Program-made: the position numbers and the translations under genes | Source of the DNA: Strigamia acuminata | Lineage: Eukaryota; Arthropoda; Chilopoda; Geophilomorpha; Linotaeniidae | NCBI GenBank assembly: GCA_949358305.1 | Contig: OX442314.1 | Location: forward strand, 15,679,060-15,743,059 | Direction of reading: 5' to 3' | Length of the DNA: 64,000 nucleotides | The notes under the pieces: model-generated | The model's database searches: none | The model's input: the letters and a program-made list of their open reading frames with translations, nothing else | Told to the model about the DNA's origin: nothing | Shown: positions 40,201 through 54,730 of the stretch, piece after piece | How the letters are laid out: every line of letters begins with the position of its first letter | How positions within the stretch are numbered: the stretch's first letter is position 1

Positions 40201-43200
40201 CAAGACCTAATGCCATTTTCCATGTGTTAATTTTATCTGTCCATTGTGCCCCCCCAAGCCCATCAAAAGACTACTTCTTTAACCCTATTTTTTTTAAACA
40301 TGTATCAGTATGCAGCTGCCATTTCCTGCTTCACCGTTCAGAACAACCTTACGAGATTCTATTATCGTACAATGTCACTTCTAAGTGGAGCACAAGACAC
40401 CACTAGAATTTTTTATACAACTTTTTCCTTGTTTTTACCCGCTACCCTGATAATGGCTGTAAAAAAAGTGTGCGTATTCATTATACAATAAATCTGGACT
40501 CAGTCGCAGCAACCAACACAAATCTGACTACACTACTCCTTTTCTCATGAATCCAAGATCAAAAGGAAACTTTCCAAACTTCATCATCATCCTTGCAAAC
40601 AAGGTGCTGAATCTTACGTGCTTTGCCTTCGAACATGTCTACTTACCTTTTATTCAACCAAATTCGATAAGCCTTCAAGCGCACTGCAAGGATTCCTGCA
40701 AGGATTCCGAACTTTGTCAAGTTTTAAACCATTCGCGTCTGGCTTTATCTCATTAATATTCCATTTTTATTTATTAATATTTATTGTGCAATTTTACATA
40801 TTGATGTCGAAAAAAGAAACACTCGCACGGCCCTAAATCCAATAACATTAACGAAGCTAATGTTCTTGTGTTACAGTGACAGCCCACAGGAGAAATTACC
40901 TTGTTTGTAAAAGATTACAATAAAAGTGTAACGGGGAAAAGAAAAACAAAAGCTGAAATTCCCAAATCCCTAGCCTCATTCGCTGCATAATACCCACAGG
41001 GACTATGTGCATATTTTATCCAACTGTACACAAAAGCACAAAGCCCAGAAACTTAATCATTAAAATTTCATACAACAAAAAACAAATTCGCAGTCGCAAA
41101 ATAAAAATTGAAATGCTGTAATTAGCAATAGAATCTCACAAAGTACGGTATTAAATTAGCTTTACACCCGTAAACACTTCAATAAACTATTCAAGTATAA
41201 TGACATTCAATCTCCTCGATTGCGCACTAAGAGAAAATTGGGAAAAGTGCCGACGTTTCACACTAGTGAAACCCCACTGATAGCCCAGTGAGAAAGACCA
41301 ATGTGTATCCAACACGATTATGTCAAAAATGCCACTTAATTAAGCCAGTGTTGGCTTTAAAATAGTATGAAGCGGTAGCAACTCAACTCTAATCGAGATT
41401 TTAAGCATTTGCTTTATCAATTAACGCCTTTGTATGTGTATGCACCGCCAACAACAAGTGTCAAACACAGGAAAAACCGATTGGGCCAATGTCCTCAACA
41501 CAACACAGGTTTGCACTATGTTCGTGCGAATTCTGAAACGAGTGTAGCTCTTTCCCTAATTCCCCTATTTTCATTTCAATTATAAAACAATTTTCCACTG
41601 TTAAATTAATGGATATTTTTCATGTTGCAGTTCCTTCCAACCAATTTATTTTGTATACGAACCGTAGGTGAATGAGATTTTAATTTCATTTGTTTGTCGC
41701 CTTTTTTCTCATTTTAATTTCAATCCACGAAATATAATTCCAGCAAATATCATTATACATTTTCTGCCTCTGCCGTCTTATTTATAAGCTAGCAGCGCGC
41801 CATTACATTCTGTTTTGATGTAATACCATTTATAAAATAAATTTCTTTGCCCTCAAGTAACGAAAAGCACTCACCTAAACAAAGTTTCAAATAAAGAAGA
41901 GAAGACAATTGTTGAAATGTCAGGCGCAGCTATTCAATTCCAATTCACCGGATCCAGGTTCCCCCAAGAGAGATTTAAAGAAATCATACCTTCTGACAAA
42001 ACCCAATTGTAACATAATAAAACTGTTCATTTCAGCTCACCGATGTAGAAAAATAAACCTTCCAGTAATCAGTCAATTAATTAACGCGAGTTAAACTTTC
42101 ACTGCCTTCGATTGCACATTAAAACACACATTTGTCATTGCCAATCCTAATTTATTGAAAATGCAAATAACTCTAATCTTTAATTAATTCCTGATTTAAT
42201 CATCAACTATCGATCAGAAACAAATTTATGTGTTTACCCATTCACAACTCGCCACAATTTTATAACGTTTTCACATTGCATGGAACATTACCTCGTTCTA
42301 ATGCATTCAGCACGATTTAATCAAAAAATGTAGAACTTTCCTTTCGTCAAACATAGACAACAAACTTATCTCGACCTCGATGAGGAGTTCAGTTACCAAC
42401 CTGGAGTCAAGAAATGTACCTTTTATTCGGCGTATGCAGATAAATGTTCGATAGATTCGTGATCATCCATCAATCCATCGAGTCAGTCATGCAATACCAT
42501 TTACTAATTGAAAATCTGCATTGCCATCTGATGTTTAAGGGTGAATGCTCGTTCCAGATAAGTCATCATTCTTTTTTTGTCCTGTAAATAATTTAAATTA
42601 GATTTTTTAAGTAAAATAGAAAAATTTCCTACAAACATATTATTTGAAATAAAAATAAATAAAAAATTCAAAATTCGAATACCGTATAATTTTCTAAAAA
42701 ACACAGTTACATCGCTCTACGTTCATGATTTACAAATTTATTAGTTGGATGCAATTTATCGGCTAGGCTCGCGAGTTTGTTACGGTGTATAATGATAAAG
42801 AATGCCACATACATTAGTGCAAATTCAAAAGCTGCATTACAGATAAATTAGTCTCAGAACACTGCAAGTTTGTCCAATAAATCATGCGGGAGTATACGTT
42901 TTCTAGATTCTAACTTCATTTGAATTTATTCAGACGTAATCAAATTCAAAAAAATGTTAAACCTACTGCACCGTATCGCTTCGATTTCCCCGCGCGGCGG
43001 CAATTTTTTTTTCAACGGCAATCCAACTTTAACGGCGGTCCTAAATAATCTTGACAATTCTTTTCCGTAAATTTATGCAAATACAGTGCTATTGATTTGG
43101 CCCGCAGCCCGTATTCAAGGGCGCCTCTAATTTTTTCTTCCGACCATCGACTGTGTTGTCAAATCAAAGAGTGATAGAAATTCGAGAAAAAAATCAGAAA

Positions 43201-43335
43201 AATTACGAATTACCGAAAGCGCATTCGAAAAACCACTTTAAACTAAAGTTTAAACACATTAAAACTTCTTTATTGAGGATTGTTTACCGATTTAGTCTGC
43301 TTTGTCGCTGTGCACAACATATACATAAAAAACAT
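35185..43335. other. Region upstream of the Dscam-like coding start, no supported gene
   Basis: AT-rich DNA that should hold the 5' UTR and promoter of the Dscam-like gene, but I could not place them. A possible hAT-like relic lies at 35733-35971. A poly(T) tract is at about 37218-37240. The short frames at 40224-40836 and 41909-42094 lack domains and splice context. Confidence 0.4.
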
Positions 43336-46300
43336 TGTGGTGACCACGAGGTCACAAAAGTGTTTTAATAATTTATAATTCAATAAATAATGATTTTAGT
43401 ATTCATAATAAAATATTGTCAGATCATTACGGGAAAACTAGCTATACTAGTTTTACCGTTTCTGCGGGACAGACGTGACAACGTCATGAATTTGCATAAT
43501 TCTCCGAATTTAGGCAAATACGTCATTTCCGGTCCAGCCAGTATTTAAACCCGTGTCTGACCGGAAACCCCCCACTTTATAGATACCAGAGCAACATTAG
43601 CATCACCACCTCACCTTTCAGGCCGAACACCACGGATTGATAGAGGATCGATGCCCGTTGCCAAATTCATCTATAAACCACAGTCACAGATATTTATCGT
43701 AGCAATACTACGATAGTAATATCTACCGAAGCGAAGCGTTTGCGAACACGTGTTTCGCCAGACGCCATTACCCTAGACAACAGAAGCCACGTGTAAGACT
43801 GCCGTGCAGCAACAAATCGTATCCGCCGACAAGGATCCGAGACCACAACATTGTTAAGTATATTTGTATTATATTACAAGTGTGAAATAAAAGGTTATTA
43901 TTGTAAGATATTGTGTTAAGTTTATTTACCGGAACCAAGGTTACGACACGTGGGGGCCCGTCCGGGATAGTTTTGAACATTCAAACTATTTTAAATAAAC
44001 ATATCTTACGGTTTGAACTTTGCAAACTATCGAAATGACGAAAAGCGGGAAAAATCGAAACCCTTCAACCGCAAGCGCCCGAAGAAAAGCCATGGAATCC
44101 GCCAAGGCAAGGGCCGAAGCATTAGCTAGTCCAGCGTTAGAAAAGCAGCCACCGGAGCCGACGAGGGAAAAGACGACTGGAAAGACACCAGTCAACGAAA
44201 ACCACGCGGAAAAACCACCCGAGAATGTGCCGACCGGAAAAACGCCGGCTAGTAAAGTACCCGCTAGCAAAAACCCAACCAATAAAACGCCGATAAATCA
44301 GCGAATCGAAGAAGAAGTCGAAGAAGAGGAGGAAGAATCCGGACAAAGTCAGAACGGGTATAACCTATTCGACAATCGGGATAATCGCCAGAGTAATCGT
44401 GTCACGATCACACACGGTTATAATTCGAAGAAATCCCAGATCGATAGCTGTAAAGAAGCGTACGAACTCGCTCGACTGGAGGGAATCCCTTACAACGAAG
44501 AAGGGGACCCGCTAGCACAGATGAACATGATCATTCGTCTTGCCAAAGAGCGAGCGGAAAAACGAGCCCTTAGAAGAGGTCGAAAAAACGTAAAACGTCA
44601 AAAAACGAATAACCAAACGACGGACTCCTATGATTCCACCCGAACATCCGACGCCGACGACGAAAGCGAGGCCGATTCCCTCGGCTCGAAAGGAATCAAC
44701 GTTCAAGGATGGGATAGTATAGTGGACGAGCCAGTCGAAATCCAGAACGAATTCCTGGAAGCCTTCCAGCAGGACCGTCGAAATAATAAGGGTCAACAGT
44801 CGTGGGCAATCGCCCAATCCTTTGCTACGAGAGCTGGCCACACCAGTCAAACCCCAAAGGATCCTAACGCAGAGATGATTAGACTGATAAATCAGCGAAA
44901 CCACCTCAGAAACCAGCAAGGACGGAACAGGTTGGCAATGCCAAGCCTCGAAGATATCCAGACGGTACAAGCCAACGTCGAAGCAGCAAACGAGGCGGAA
45001 AGAATTAAAATACAAGCCGCCAACGAAGTCGACCGAGAAGCCGCAAGACTAAAGACACAACTTTACAGCGGGAGAGGGTCGACCATTTTGATCGGACAGA
45101 AGAACGGGGTCCTAAATGGAACAGCCATAAACGGAATTTTCCCCCCCGGAACACAACTGACCGAGTCGCAGCCAAACTCGACAACACCGACCTTGACCGA
45201 CCCGAACTCAACCAACGGTAATTTCCAACGATTTGCGCCACAAAATGGAGCTACGTCCCCGAACTGTGGGAATCAATACCAAGCCGATCCCATAATGGAA
45301 GCTAGATTGAGAGCACTCGAGGAACGAGCACGCGCCGACTCCCAGGTCAACCAAAATCGAAATCTGAGAAATCGCCCAAGACAAAACGAGAGCCTTCTTC
45401 GAAAATATTCCGCCGATCAATGGGCCTTAGAACAAAAGGACCGAAACATAAAATGGTCACAGTTGCGACTGATGAGATTCGACGGAACCTGGAGGGCCGG
45501 CAATAACTTCTTAGACGAAGTGGCACTCACCATTTCACGACTCGGAGCCGAACCCGACGAGATGGTAACAAAAGGGCTACCCGAAATGTTAATAGGGGAA
45601 GCCAGAGCCTGGTATGTGGAAGCAAAATTAAAAACTTGGGAACAGTTTGTCGTCGCTTTCAACAGTCAGTACGGCGAGACCCAAAAAGAAATTAGACAGA
45701 GAGTCAGTCTCATGCTACAAGCCGCAGGAGAAGAATTACGAGCCTATTTCCGACGAGCGAAAAGTTTGTTCAACGAGTTGGATACGCCACTCGACGAATA
45801 TGCGCAAAACGTGATTTTCGAAAAGGGGTTAAACGACACCTCAAAGAAAGTACTGAGAGATATGAACGCTCCCACAGCAGATAGTTTCGAACAGCTGCTA
45901 AAATTTGTAAATGACTATCACGAAGAAGTAGACGATCGTTATACGGAAGCCCTGACGCCCGAACAGAGGACACAAACGCAACTCCGCATACAGCGTATCC
46001 ATGCAAAAAATCATGACGCAGGGAGACTGATCCAGTCGCGTAGCTTCCTGAACGGGGAAATCGAGGCCGCACCTCCGAAAAAGGCGAACGATAAAGCCAC
46101 CTCGAACCCGATACCGGCTCCAAAAGCTTACAAAGCCAGTACAAACTCCGACGCAACTAATCTCGAAGAAGGGAGGGAAAGTGAAGACAATAACTCCGAG
46201 CAAAACTCAGGAGGGGATACCAGCGATAGCCAACAAGAAGAAGAGACTCTCCACGCTAACATGGGGAAAGAAATCGCCCCAAGCTACCGACCCCGAATGA

Positions 46301-49300
46301 AGACCGCGAATAAAACGGAGCACCACAATCCAAAAAGCGACAAACCCTACGAGAAAAAAGAGTTCGTGAGACGACCGTACCCGAAAACAGATAACTCCAC
46401 CACAAAACCTTGTAATTATTGTAACGAGGTGGGACACTGGAGAAGAGATTGTCCAAAACGAAAGAAGAGGAAAGAAGAGAAGGAAGCCGCCAAAAACGAC
46501 GCATTGTTAGAAAAGCTAACAGCCAAATTCGAAGAACTGACAAAAAACTGGTTAAAGCAGACAGAGAAAAAATAATAAATCTGTCTGCACGCCCGGAAGA
46601 CCAAACCCCAAAATTTACCACGAATACGACAATTGACCAGGCAATTAACGAAGTAATTACGGAAGAAGTAGTCAAATTAAAACTCGAATTAAAAGAGAAA
46701 AAATCGAAAGAAATTGAAACAAATAATAAAGAAATTAGCGACTCAAGTTCGGAAGACGAATTAAAAGCCAAATGGATAAACACCAATTGGTTAGAAAAAC
46801 AAATAAAAGAATTACAGAAAAAGGTCGTTTATTTCACTACGGCTTACTTCACCACAGAAAAACGCGAATATAGTGGCCCAACCACTAATACGGCGAACGG
46901 CGAAAAAATAGCCGAAACATTCCAAGAATTACCTCACGCCTACGAGGAGGCCCCACCTCGAAAGAAACGCATTTTACATTGTAATTTGGTTAAAGAGCGG
47001 AAGGACTCACTCGCAATGTTAACAATCAAGTTTAACGACAAAAAATTCATCGGTTTGTTGGATTCGGGAGCCGACCGGTCCTTTATCTCTTCAGATCTAT
47101 ACGAGTCGTTGGACAAAAAACAACGCGACAAACTACGGGGAATAAGCGAAAATGTGGCCGTAAAAACCGCTGCTGGAGAAGTGCGTCCAGTAGGGGTACT
47201 GACAACAAAAGTCATATGGGAGGGAGGCGTAATAACCCACCCTTTCATCGTTTTACCAACCTACGACACGGTCCTACTCTTGGGTATGGACATCATGGCC
47301 ATAATGGAGATCCAGCCCAACCCCATAACGAGGTCCTGGAACTATATCGATAAACGCGAGGACCCCCGACTAATGACAGTACCTACCGAACTCCTAGATT
47401 CAAACGACGAAGAGGACGAATGGAAGGGCGGAAATTTGAAGCAATTCGTACAAGATTACGATTTCAAATCTTTTAACGCCCGACTCCAAGAAGGAAATTT
47501 GGCTCACAATTTGGCCATGGACGCGAACCTAGGAGAAACCCAGACTAAATTACTTGAAGAAATGCTACAAAAACATCGAAAAATCCTGACTAAAGAACCG
47601 GGAAAGACAAATTACGTAAAACACGAAATAGAATTAAGTACGGATAAGCCAGTACGAGTTCCATTCAAGGGCATGAACCCCCAAAAACGCGAAATCGTCA
47701 AGACGATCTGTCAAGACTTACTGGACAAGGGGATAGTGTCCGAGGCATTAGGAGAATATGCGATGAGAATCGTACTCGTCATGCGTGCAGGATCGGAACC
47801 CAGACTGTGTATCGATTATCGACCTCTAAACGCCATTACCGTTATCGACCCCGTCCAGATGCCATCAATCGAAGCTATTCTTCGAGAACTAGCCCCATTT
47901 AATTGGGTAACAACGATGGATCTGTCGAAAGGATATTGGCAGGTCAAACTCCGTGCCGAAGACAAAGAAAAAACCGCTTTCTGGTCCCCAATGGGCAGAT
48001 TAATGTTTAACGTCATGCCATTTGGCCTAGTAAATGCCCCGGCAACATTTCAACGATTAATCGAGAAGGTTTTGGGCGACGCGCTACATAAATACGCCTG
48101 GGCTTACCTGGACGATATTATTATTGTTTCCCAGACTTTTGACGAACACATCAAACATATCGACGAAGTAATACGTCGTTTAGCAAAAGCCGGACTCCAC
48201 ATACACCCCGGAAAGAGCCAGTTTTGCCGAAAAGAACTTGCGTTTCTTGGATACAAAGTTGGAGTCAATGGCTTATCCATAGACCCAAAGAAAGTACGAG
48301 CAATCACCGATTTTCCAGCACCTACGGACGTGAAAGGGGTACAACGTTTTTTAGGAATGGTAAATTTCTTCGGCCGACTCCTGCCACATTTAGCAGAAGT
48401 CGCGGCCCCAATCACCGATCTTTTAAAGACTGTCCAGAAAATAAATCCAAAGGAGGACCCGCCGAAAGACCCCGAAATCAAATTTAACTGGACCAGCCAT
48501 TGCGAAGCAGCGTTTGACAAAATCAAACAAATGCTAATCGACACCAAAACCATCCCTCTCCCCGACTTGAATCGCGAATTTATCTTACATACGGATGCGA
48601 GTAAAATCAGATTGGGGGCTGCGTTGATGCAAATGCACGAAATCGACGGCATACATCAAGAAGTACCCACGATCTTTATCAGCCGGAAAATTCAAGCCGC
48701 CGAGAAAAATTACTCAGCAACAGAGCTTGAATGCTTGGCAATCGTATGGGCAGTTCGTAAATTCAGGCCTTACCTCGAGTTTACAAAATTTACCGTCCAG
48801 ACCGACCATCAGGCATTAAGGTGGTTCATGGGCCTGAAAGAACCTTCGGGCCGGATGGCTCGATGGCAATTAGAGCTCATGGCTTACGACTTACAAATCG
48901 AGTACAAGCCAGGGAAGTATAACACAGTCGCCGACGCGCTCTCTAGAGCTCCCGCCTCAGAACCCGACGAGCCAGACGACGACGGCGACGACGATTCTCG
49001 GATAGCTTACTGTCCCACCCCGATCAGGAAGTGGGAATTCAGAAAACAGAATGAACTGCCGAAAGAAAAGTTGGAATCTTCCGATGAAAAATACGTCGGA
49101 TATTGGATGAGGGCATATCAATCGGCAAAAGATGCCAGACCAAATTACGACTTATCCATCGAACCCAGAGTCTCGGATAAATTTGTGCGAGCTTTCGTTA
49201 CGCACGTGAGTAAAGGCACGAACTGTGTCCCACCTACTCGCGAGGAACTCGTCGAAGCTCAGAAGAACGACACCGCCTTCTGTAAAAGGTTCTATGACTA

Positions 49301-52300
49301 CTTGACCAACGAGACTTTCCCTGGCGACGTCTACAGCAAAGAATCCAGAGAAGAGTTCAAAATTAAGGCTTCCGCTTATCTGATAGACGATGGCCTACTT
49401 TTAAAGTACCATCCGAACTTTCGGGACGACTTGACAGAGTCAGGGAGTTCAATTAAAGTCGTAATTCCGAGAAAAGTTCGAACACAAATTCTGTGGATGG
49501 TACACGGCCACCCTCTAGCCGGACACGCCGGCGTGGCAAGGACTCTCTACCGGGCCAGTCAACTGTACTATTGGCCCGAAATGAGAAGGGACATCGTACG
49601 ATTCATACGACACTGTCCACGATGCCAAGCCTGCAAGCCTCGGAATAAGGCTAACTACGAGAATTTATCACTTGGACCGTTCGCCCCTTTTGATTGTTGG
49701 AGCGTAGACCTTATGGGTCCTAAGATAACAAGTGCAAATAGCCACAAATACATACTCGTGATCATGGATGTCGCAACAGGATGGCCAGAGTTGTATCCGA
49801 TGGCCCACCCGACTAAGCAGAAAATAATCCAGTGCCTCTACGAAGTCGCGTTACATTTTGGCTTCCCGCGGAAATTAATTTCCGATAATGGCCCACAATT
49901 CGCATCAAGGTTATACAAGGATTTCTGCAATCAATTCGACATTCAACCATCATTTACTTCAACGTATAACCCACGGGCTAATCCCGTGGAGCGACTCAAC
50001 CGCGACATAAAATATGCGCTTGCTATTTTCACAGACGTACATTCCAAGTGGGACGAGTTCCTTAAAGAAATAGCATTTAGCATCCGAACGACCATTTCGA
50101 GAAACCGCGGCTTTTCCCCGGCTTATCTCAACTTCGCTCGAGAGCTACGAGTGCCCTGGGATCCACGCATCCCAGAAGGAATTCGAAAAGTCGATCCAAA
50201 AAATCCTCACATTTACGTACATCAACTAGAACAAGCAATTTCGGCAACCTACCAACATATGATGTCACACGTGTTTGACATGCGCGAACGAGTGAAAAAG
50301 TCTGAAAAGAACACACAATTTTGTAATTTCAAAATCAACGATCTCGTATGGAAAGACACTCACATTTTATCCAGTGCAGATAAAGGGATTCATGCCGGCT
50401 TAGCCGACAAACGAGACGGCCCATACGTAATTACCAAGGCCCACGGCGGGAACGCATTTTCTCTGCAACGTTTGGCCGATAATGTAAATTTTCGATCAAT
50501 CCACGCTCGAGAACTGACGCCTTACTTGCCGGAATTTCCACAAGAAGAATGGGCCGAGGACCAAACGCAGCCATCTCCATCGCCCACAATACGAGATATG
50601 TTCGACGACATCGCCACTGTTTCAGACTTGAACGAAAATACGACTCACGCAACTCCAGACAGCGCCGAACTAACTAGCGCCCCAGATGGAAATTTAGGAG
50701 GGGAGGAAGCAGCAGTTAACGAAGAAACTCCTAAAACTCCTGAAAAAGAAAAAGAGATTACTAAAAGATCCACACGATCGAGAAGTAAAATACCGAAACC
50801 TATAACACGACAAAGTACAAGAAAAAAGGCACCAAACCCGTTTATAAAGGACGGTAAAATCACCGGGAGGACATGATAAAGCAAGAAAAATCCAAAATGG
50901 TTGGCATAACCAATCAAAAGCGATAAAACAATATGACGTAATTACCCCGACCTCCTAGGGACAAAAACAATCACAAGGAGACTCCAACAATCAACTACGT
51001 ATTACATACGAAAGCCAATCAAGATACTTAACCTCGACTACCCTTTCAACTTTGCACTCCGCGTTCTGTCACGACGACAACAGGTGCTTGACAAAAATCG
51101 CAACCAACAAATTGAATCAAAAATGCGAAGAAACTGGAAGCAATCACCCGACAACGAAGAGGAAGAAATGGATCGGGACCCAAGCGAAGACGAATGGAAC
51201 GATCCCGCAAGATGGGACGAGGTTGAACCGGAAGAAAATCGGGAAAAGCCCGATGGAAACGAAAAGGTAAAAATAACAAAGAATTTAATTTGTGGCTAAA
51301 CCACGAAAATACGTGAAACAAGATTCATAAAAGAAAACATCTTTATGTCAACAAACGAAAAATGACACGAGCCATTATTTAAGATTCAACACGTGTAAAA
51401 AGCACATGGTCGACCATGGCGCCATCTTGAATTCAAATTCGGAATTTAACAAAAATCTAATTTTTATGTATTCATTCCTCAGCCGGAACACCAACTTACG
51501 TGGGGACCCATCGATCCGCAAAACGTGTCTTCGGGTACACTCTGGAGAAGCGAAATTCCGACCCCATTTCGAAGAGCGTTAGAGGACGACGTCGACACCG
51601 GACCATGGAAAATTCGGCTCACTTCATCCCGAGCCCGATCGCGATTTTGGGCAAGTCAGGAGACCCTGATACACTACTTCCCAGAAAAGATGCGCGACGC
51701 ACTGAGGACTGAAATTCCAGAACGCGACGACGCACCAGCACCACTCCCAAACAAGTTTTTGGAAAAGGACTACCCAAGCGAGCCCGAAGAGTGGGCTGTC
51801 CTCGAGAGGTGGCAAAACGCCGCTACAGACGAAGAGCGCCGACAAATACACAGAGACTATTACAACGAAGTCAGACGGACGGCGTATCGAGATCTCTTCA
51901 AAATACTGAAACCAGCAGGGTATTCGACAGATGAGATAAAAACTTGGTTAAGCCAGGTTCGAGGAGAAAGACCAGACGTTCCCAACTGGCGACCCGAACA
52001 CGGATTTATCACCTCACAGAAAGCAATGCACCAGCTCCACTACCTGGGCATCTTTGGGCGCAAGCGACAAAAAGCGGAGAAGCGACTCTCGAGCGAGTTG
52101 TTGAATAACACACACGACAACAAGCGACGACGCCTGGATCAGCCAAGCACGTCGTACAACACGCAAGATCGATCGCAGTCACATCCTCGAGTTTATTACC
52201 GACACGCTCGAGAACCCTCACCGCGACGAGAACCCAGAGTCGAGAGACCACGAGAGGTTGAGACTTACCGCTACTCCAGGAATCGACCGAACCAACGCGG

Positions 52301-54730
52301 ATGCCTCAGGTTATCAAGACCACGAGCGGAAACATGGGGACGCTTTGAGAGATCACGTGAAGTCGATGAGGTAGAGACTCTGCAAGTGGAAGTTCGACAA
52401 GAAGTGCCAATAACGATCGAACACGAACAATCGGTAGAGCCGATGATCGTACCCGAACAAGAAAAACTTTACACCGAAGCCGATATGGTAGCAGCCGTCC
52501 TGAAAGTCAAGAACGAACAGGCGAAACCCGTCTATCGGCCGACCAAATCAATCGAGATGAGTGTAACATCGGTACCAAGCGCATTCATCAAGGCGCCAAC
52601 AAAACCAGTTAGTAGCGTACCTTCTAGTCTGCCCAGCGCATTCCGAAAGACTGTGATTATCGGAACCCCAACATCGCTGAGTCCCTTTGAACAACTTAAA
52701 CGACGACAAGATCGTTTTGGACCCATTTTCCCGGCCGTACCGGAAGAAACGCGAAGCGAAATTTCCACGTCAAGAACGCCGATTGTTTGGGATGAGCCCG
52801 AACCCGACATTCAACGAGTTTTAATTAATTCAAAGCAAGTGGCCGTGGCTAAAACCGATAAGAACGACCAAACGCCTTCAAAACCAACCTCCAATAACCA
52901 GTCTTCGGAGGTTCGAGCCACGATCCAGTTCGACCCAACGCCATACGATTTACAGTCGTTTCTCGACACAACCACGATCGAACAAGCGAAAGAGATGGTG
53001 TCCGACGTTGACGAATATCAAGCCAGGACCATGCGGATTGCGGTAACAAACATCCAAAGTGCAGCCATAGAGTTCATCAAGAGCCCTGGACGAGATCATC
53101 CGTCACGAACAGCGCGCACAACGGTCGTACTCACGGACATGATGTCGCTCGTATTGGCCGCGTCCACATTTAGAAACGCCCGTGTAGCGTTGGCAGCCTG
53201 GGCAGTCGTCGCACATGAAAGCTTTCTGTTGCCTCCCGCTCTCATCGAACGATGGCTAAAGTTAGTCCCTTCCTGTATCCAGGTTCGCACACAGTTAGTT
53301 GCGGAGGACGTCGACCCGGAGCAATCATATCAAGCGGTCCGAACTGTGGCTTTACCACAGAGCAAACCAGTCGTATTAATCAACGAACCTCTCCCTGAGA
53401 CTCCAGCAAACCAGACAGTCCCGGCAGCCGCTCCAGAGGAGACGATAAAGTTCCCCGAAGGACTGGTCCCGATCGAAGGCGTGAAAGCAGTCGTCCGAAA
53501 ATCAAAAGCGAAGCCGAAGATCCTGCGGCCCAAGAAAAGGACGGAGCCAAAGCCGTTGCCTCCAATCGATGCACATCTGAAGACGTATTATCCGAGCTTG
53601 ACCATGACCAAGGGAACGAAGGATAAAATTAAGAAATCAAGCGATCATGGTCATTCGCTTTATGTGTGGATGGAACGCACCCTCGAAGCAGGTCCGGGCG
53701 TCGATTTCATTCAACACCAACGTCTATTGCGCGCCCACCGTGCCCCAAAGACTCCAGCCGAGGCCCAGAAGATCCACCACACGAATCAAGGCCTAGCTCC
53801 CTTCCTTTCACGTATTTGGATACACGAACGAGTCGGCGCCGCATACGAACCGGTTGGCGGCCACGATCGATATTTTATCGGAGAATTTGAAGATCCAAGC
53901 GACCGCTCGTCCCGTCTTACCTCCACTCCGCCGATCAGTAAACCCACAACTCCGAAGATGGCTGAACCATCCGTAACTGAAGAACTACCTCCACCTCCGC
54001 CTCCGGATGTTCCCCAGGGATCACCTGAGAAGAAGTAAAGTGAAATCTAACTTTGAGTTTTCGCAATGTTTGTTGTTTTATTGTAAATCCCCCAACAACA
54101 TTGCTGAGGAGGGGACGTGTGGTGACCACGAGGTCACAAAAGTGTTTTAATAATTTATAATTCAATAAATAATGATTTTAGTATTCATAATAAAATATTG
54201 TCAGATCATTACGGGAAAACTAGCTATACTAGTTTTACCGTTTCTGCGGGACAGACGTGACAACGTCATGAATTTGCATAATTCTCCGAATTTAGGCAAA
54301 TACGTCATTTCCGGTCCAGCCAGTATTTAAACCCGTGTCTGACCGGAAACCCCCCACTTTATAGATACCAGAGCAACATTAGCATCACCACCTCACCTTT
54401 CAGGCCGAACACCACGGATTGATAGAGGATCGATGCCCGTTGCCAAATTCATCTATAAACCACAGTCACAGATATTTATCGTAGCAATACTACGATAGTA
54501 ATATCTACCGAAGCGAAGCGTTTGCGAACACGTGTTTCGCCAGACGCCATTACCCTAGACAACAGAAGCCACGTGTAAGACTGCCGTGCAGCAACAAATC
54601 GTATCCGCCGACAAGGATCCGAGACCACAACATTGTTAAGTATATTTGTATTATATTACAAGTGTGAAATAAAAGGTTATTATTGTAAGATATTGTGTTA
54701 AGTTTATTTACCGGAACCAAGGTTACGACA
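43336..54730 (+). mobile_element. Complete Ty3/gypsy-type LTR retrotransposon with a third ORF
   Basis: This 11,395-bp element is bounded by direct LTRs of 613 bp (TGTGG...TTACGACA) and flanked by a 4-bp duplication ACAT (43332-43335 and 54731-54734). In order it carries the 5' LTR, PBS, gag (44035-46575), a -1 frameshift signal, pol (to 50876), a third spliced ORF (51123-54038), a polypurine tract (54106-54115) and the 3' LTR. The domain order protease, RT, RNase H, integrase assigns it to the Ty3/gypsy group. All frames are open and the LTRs show no difference I could find, so the insertion is young. GC content is clearly higher than in the flanks. It lies upstream of the Dscam-like coding start, in the opposite orientation. 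Confidence 0.95.
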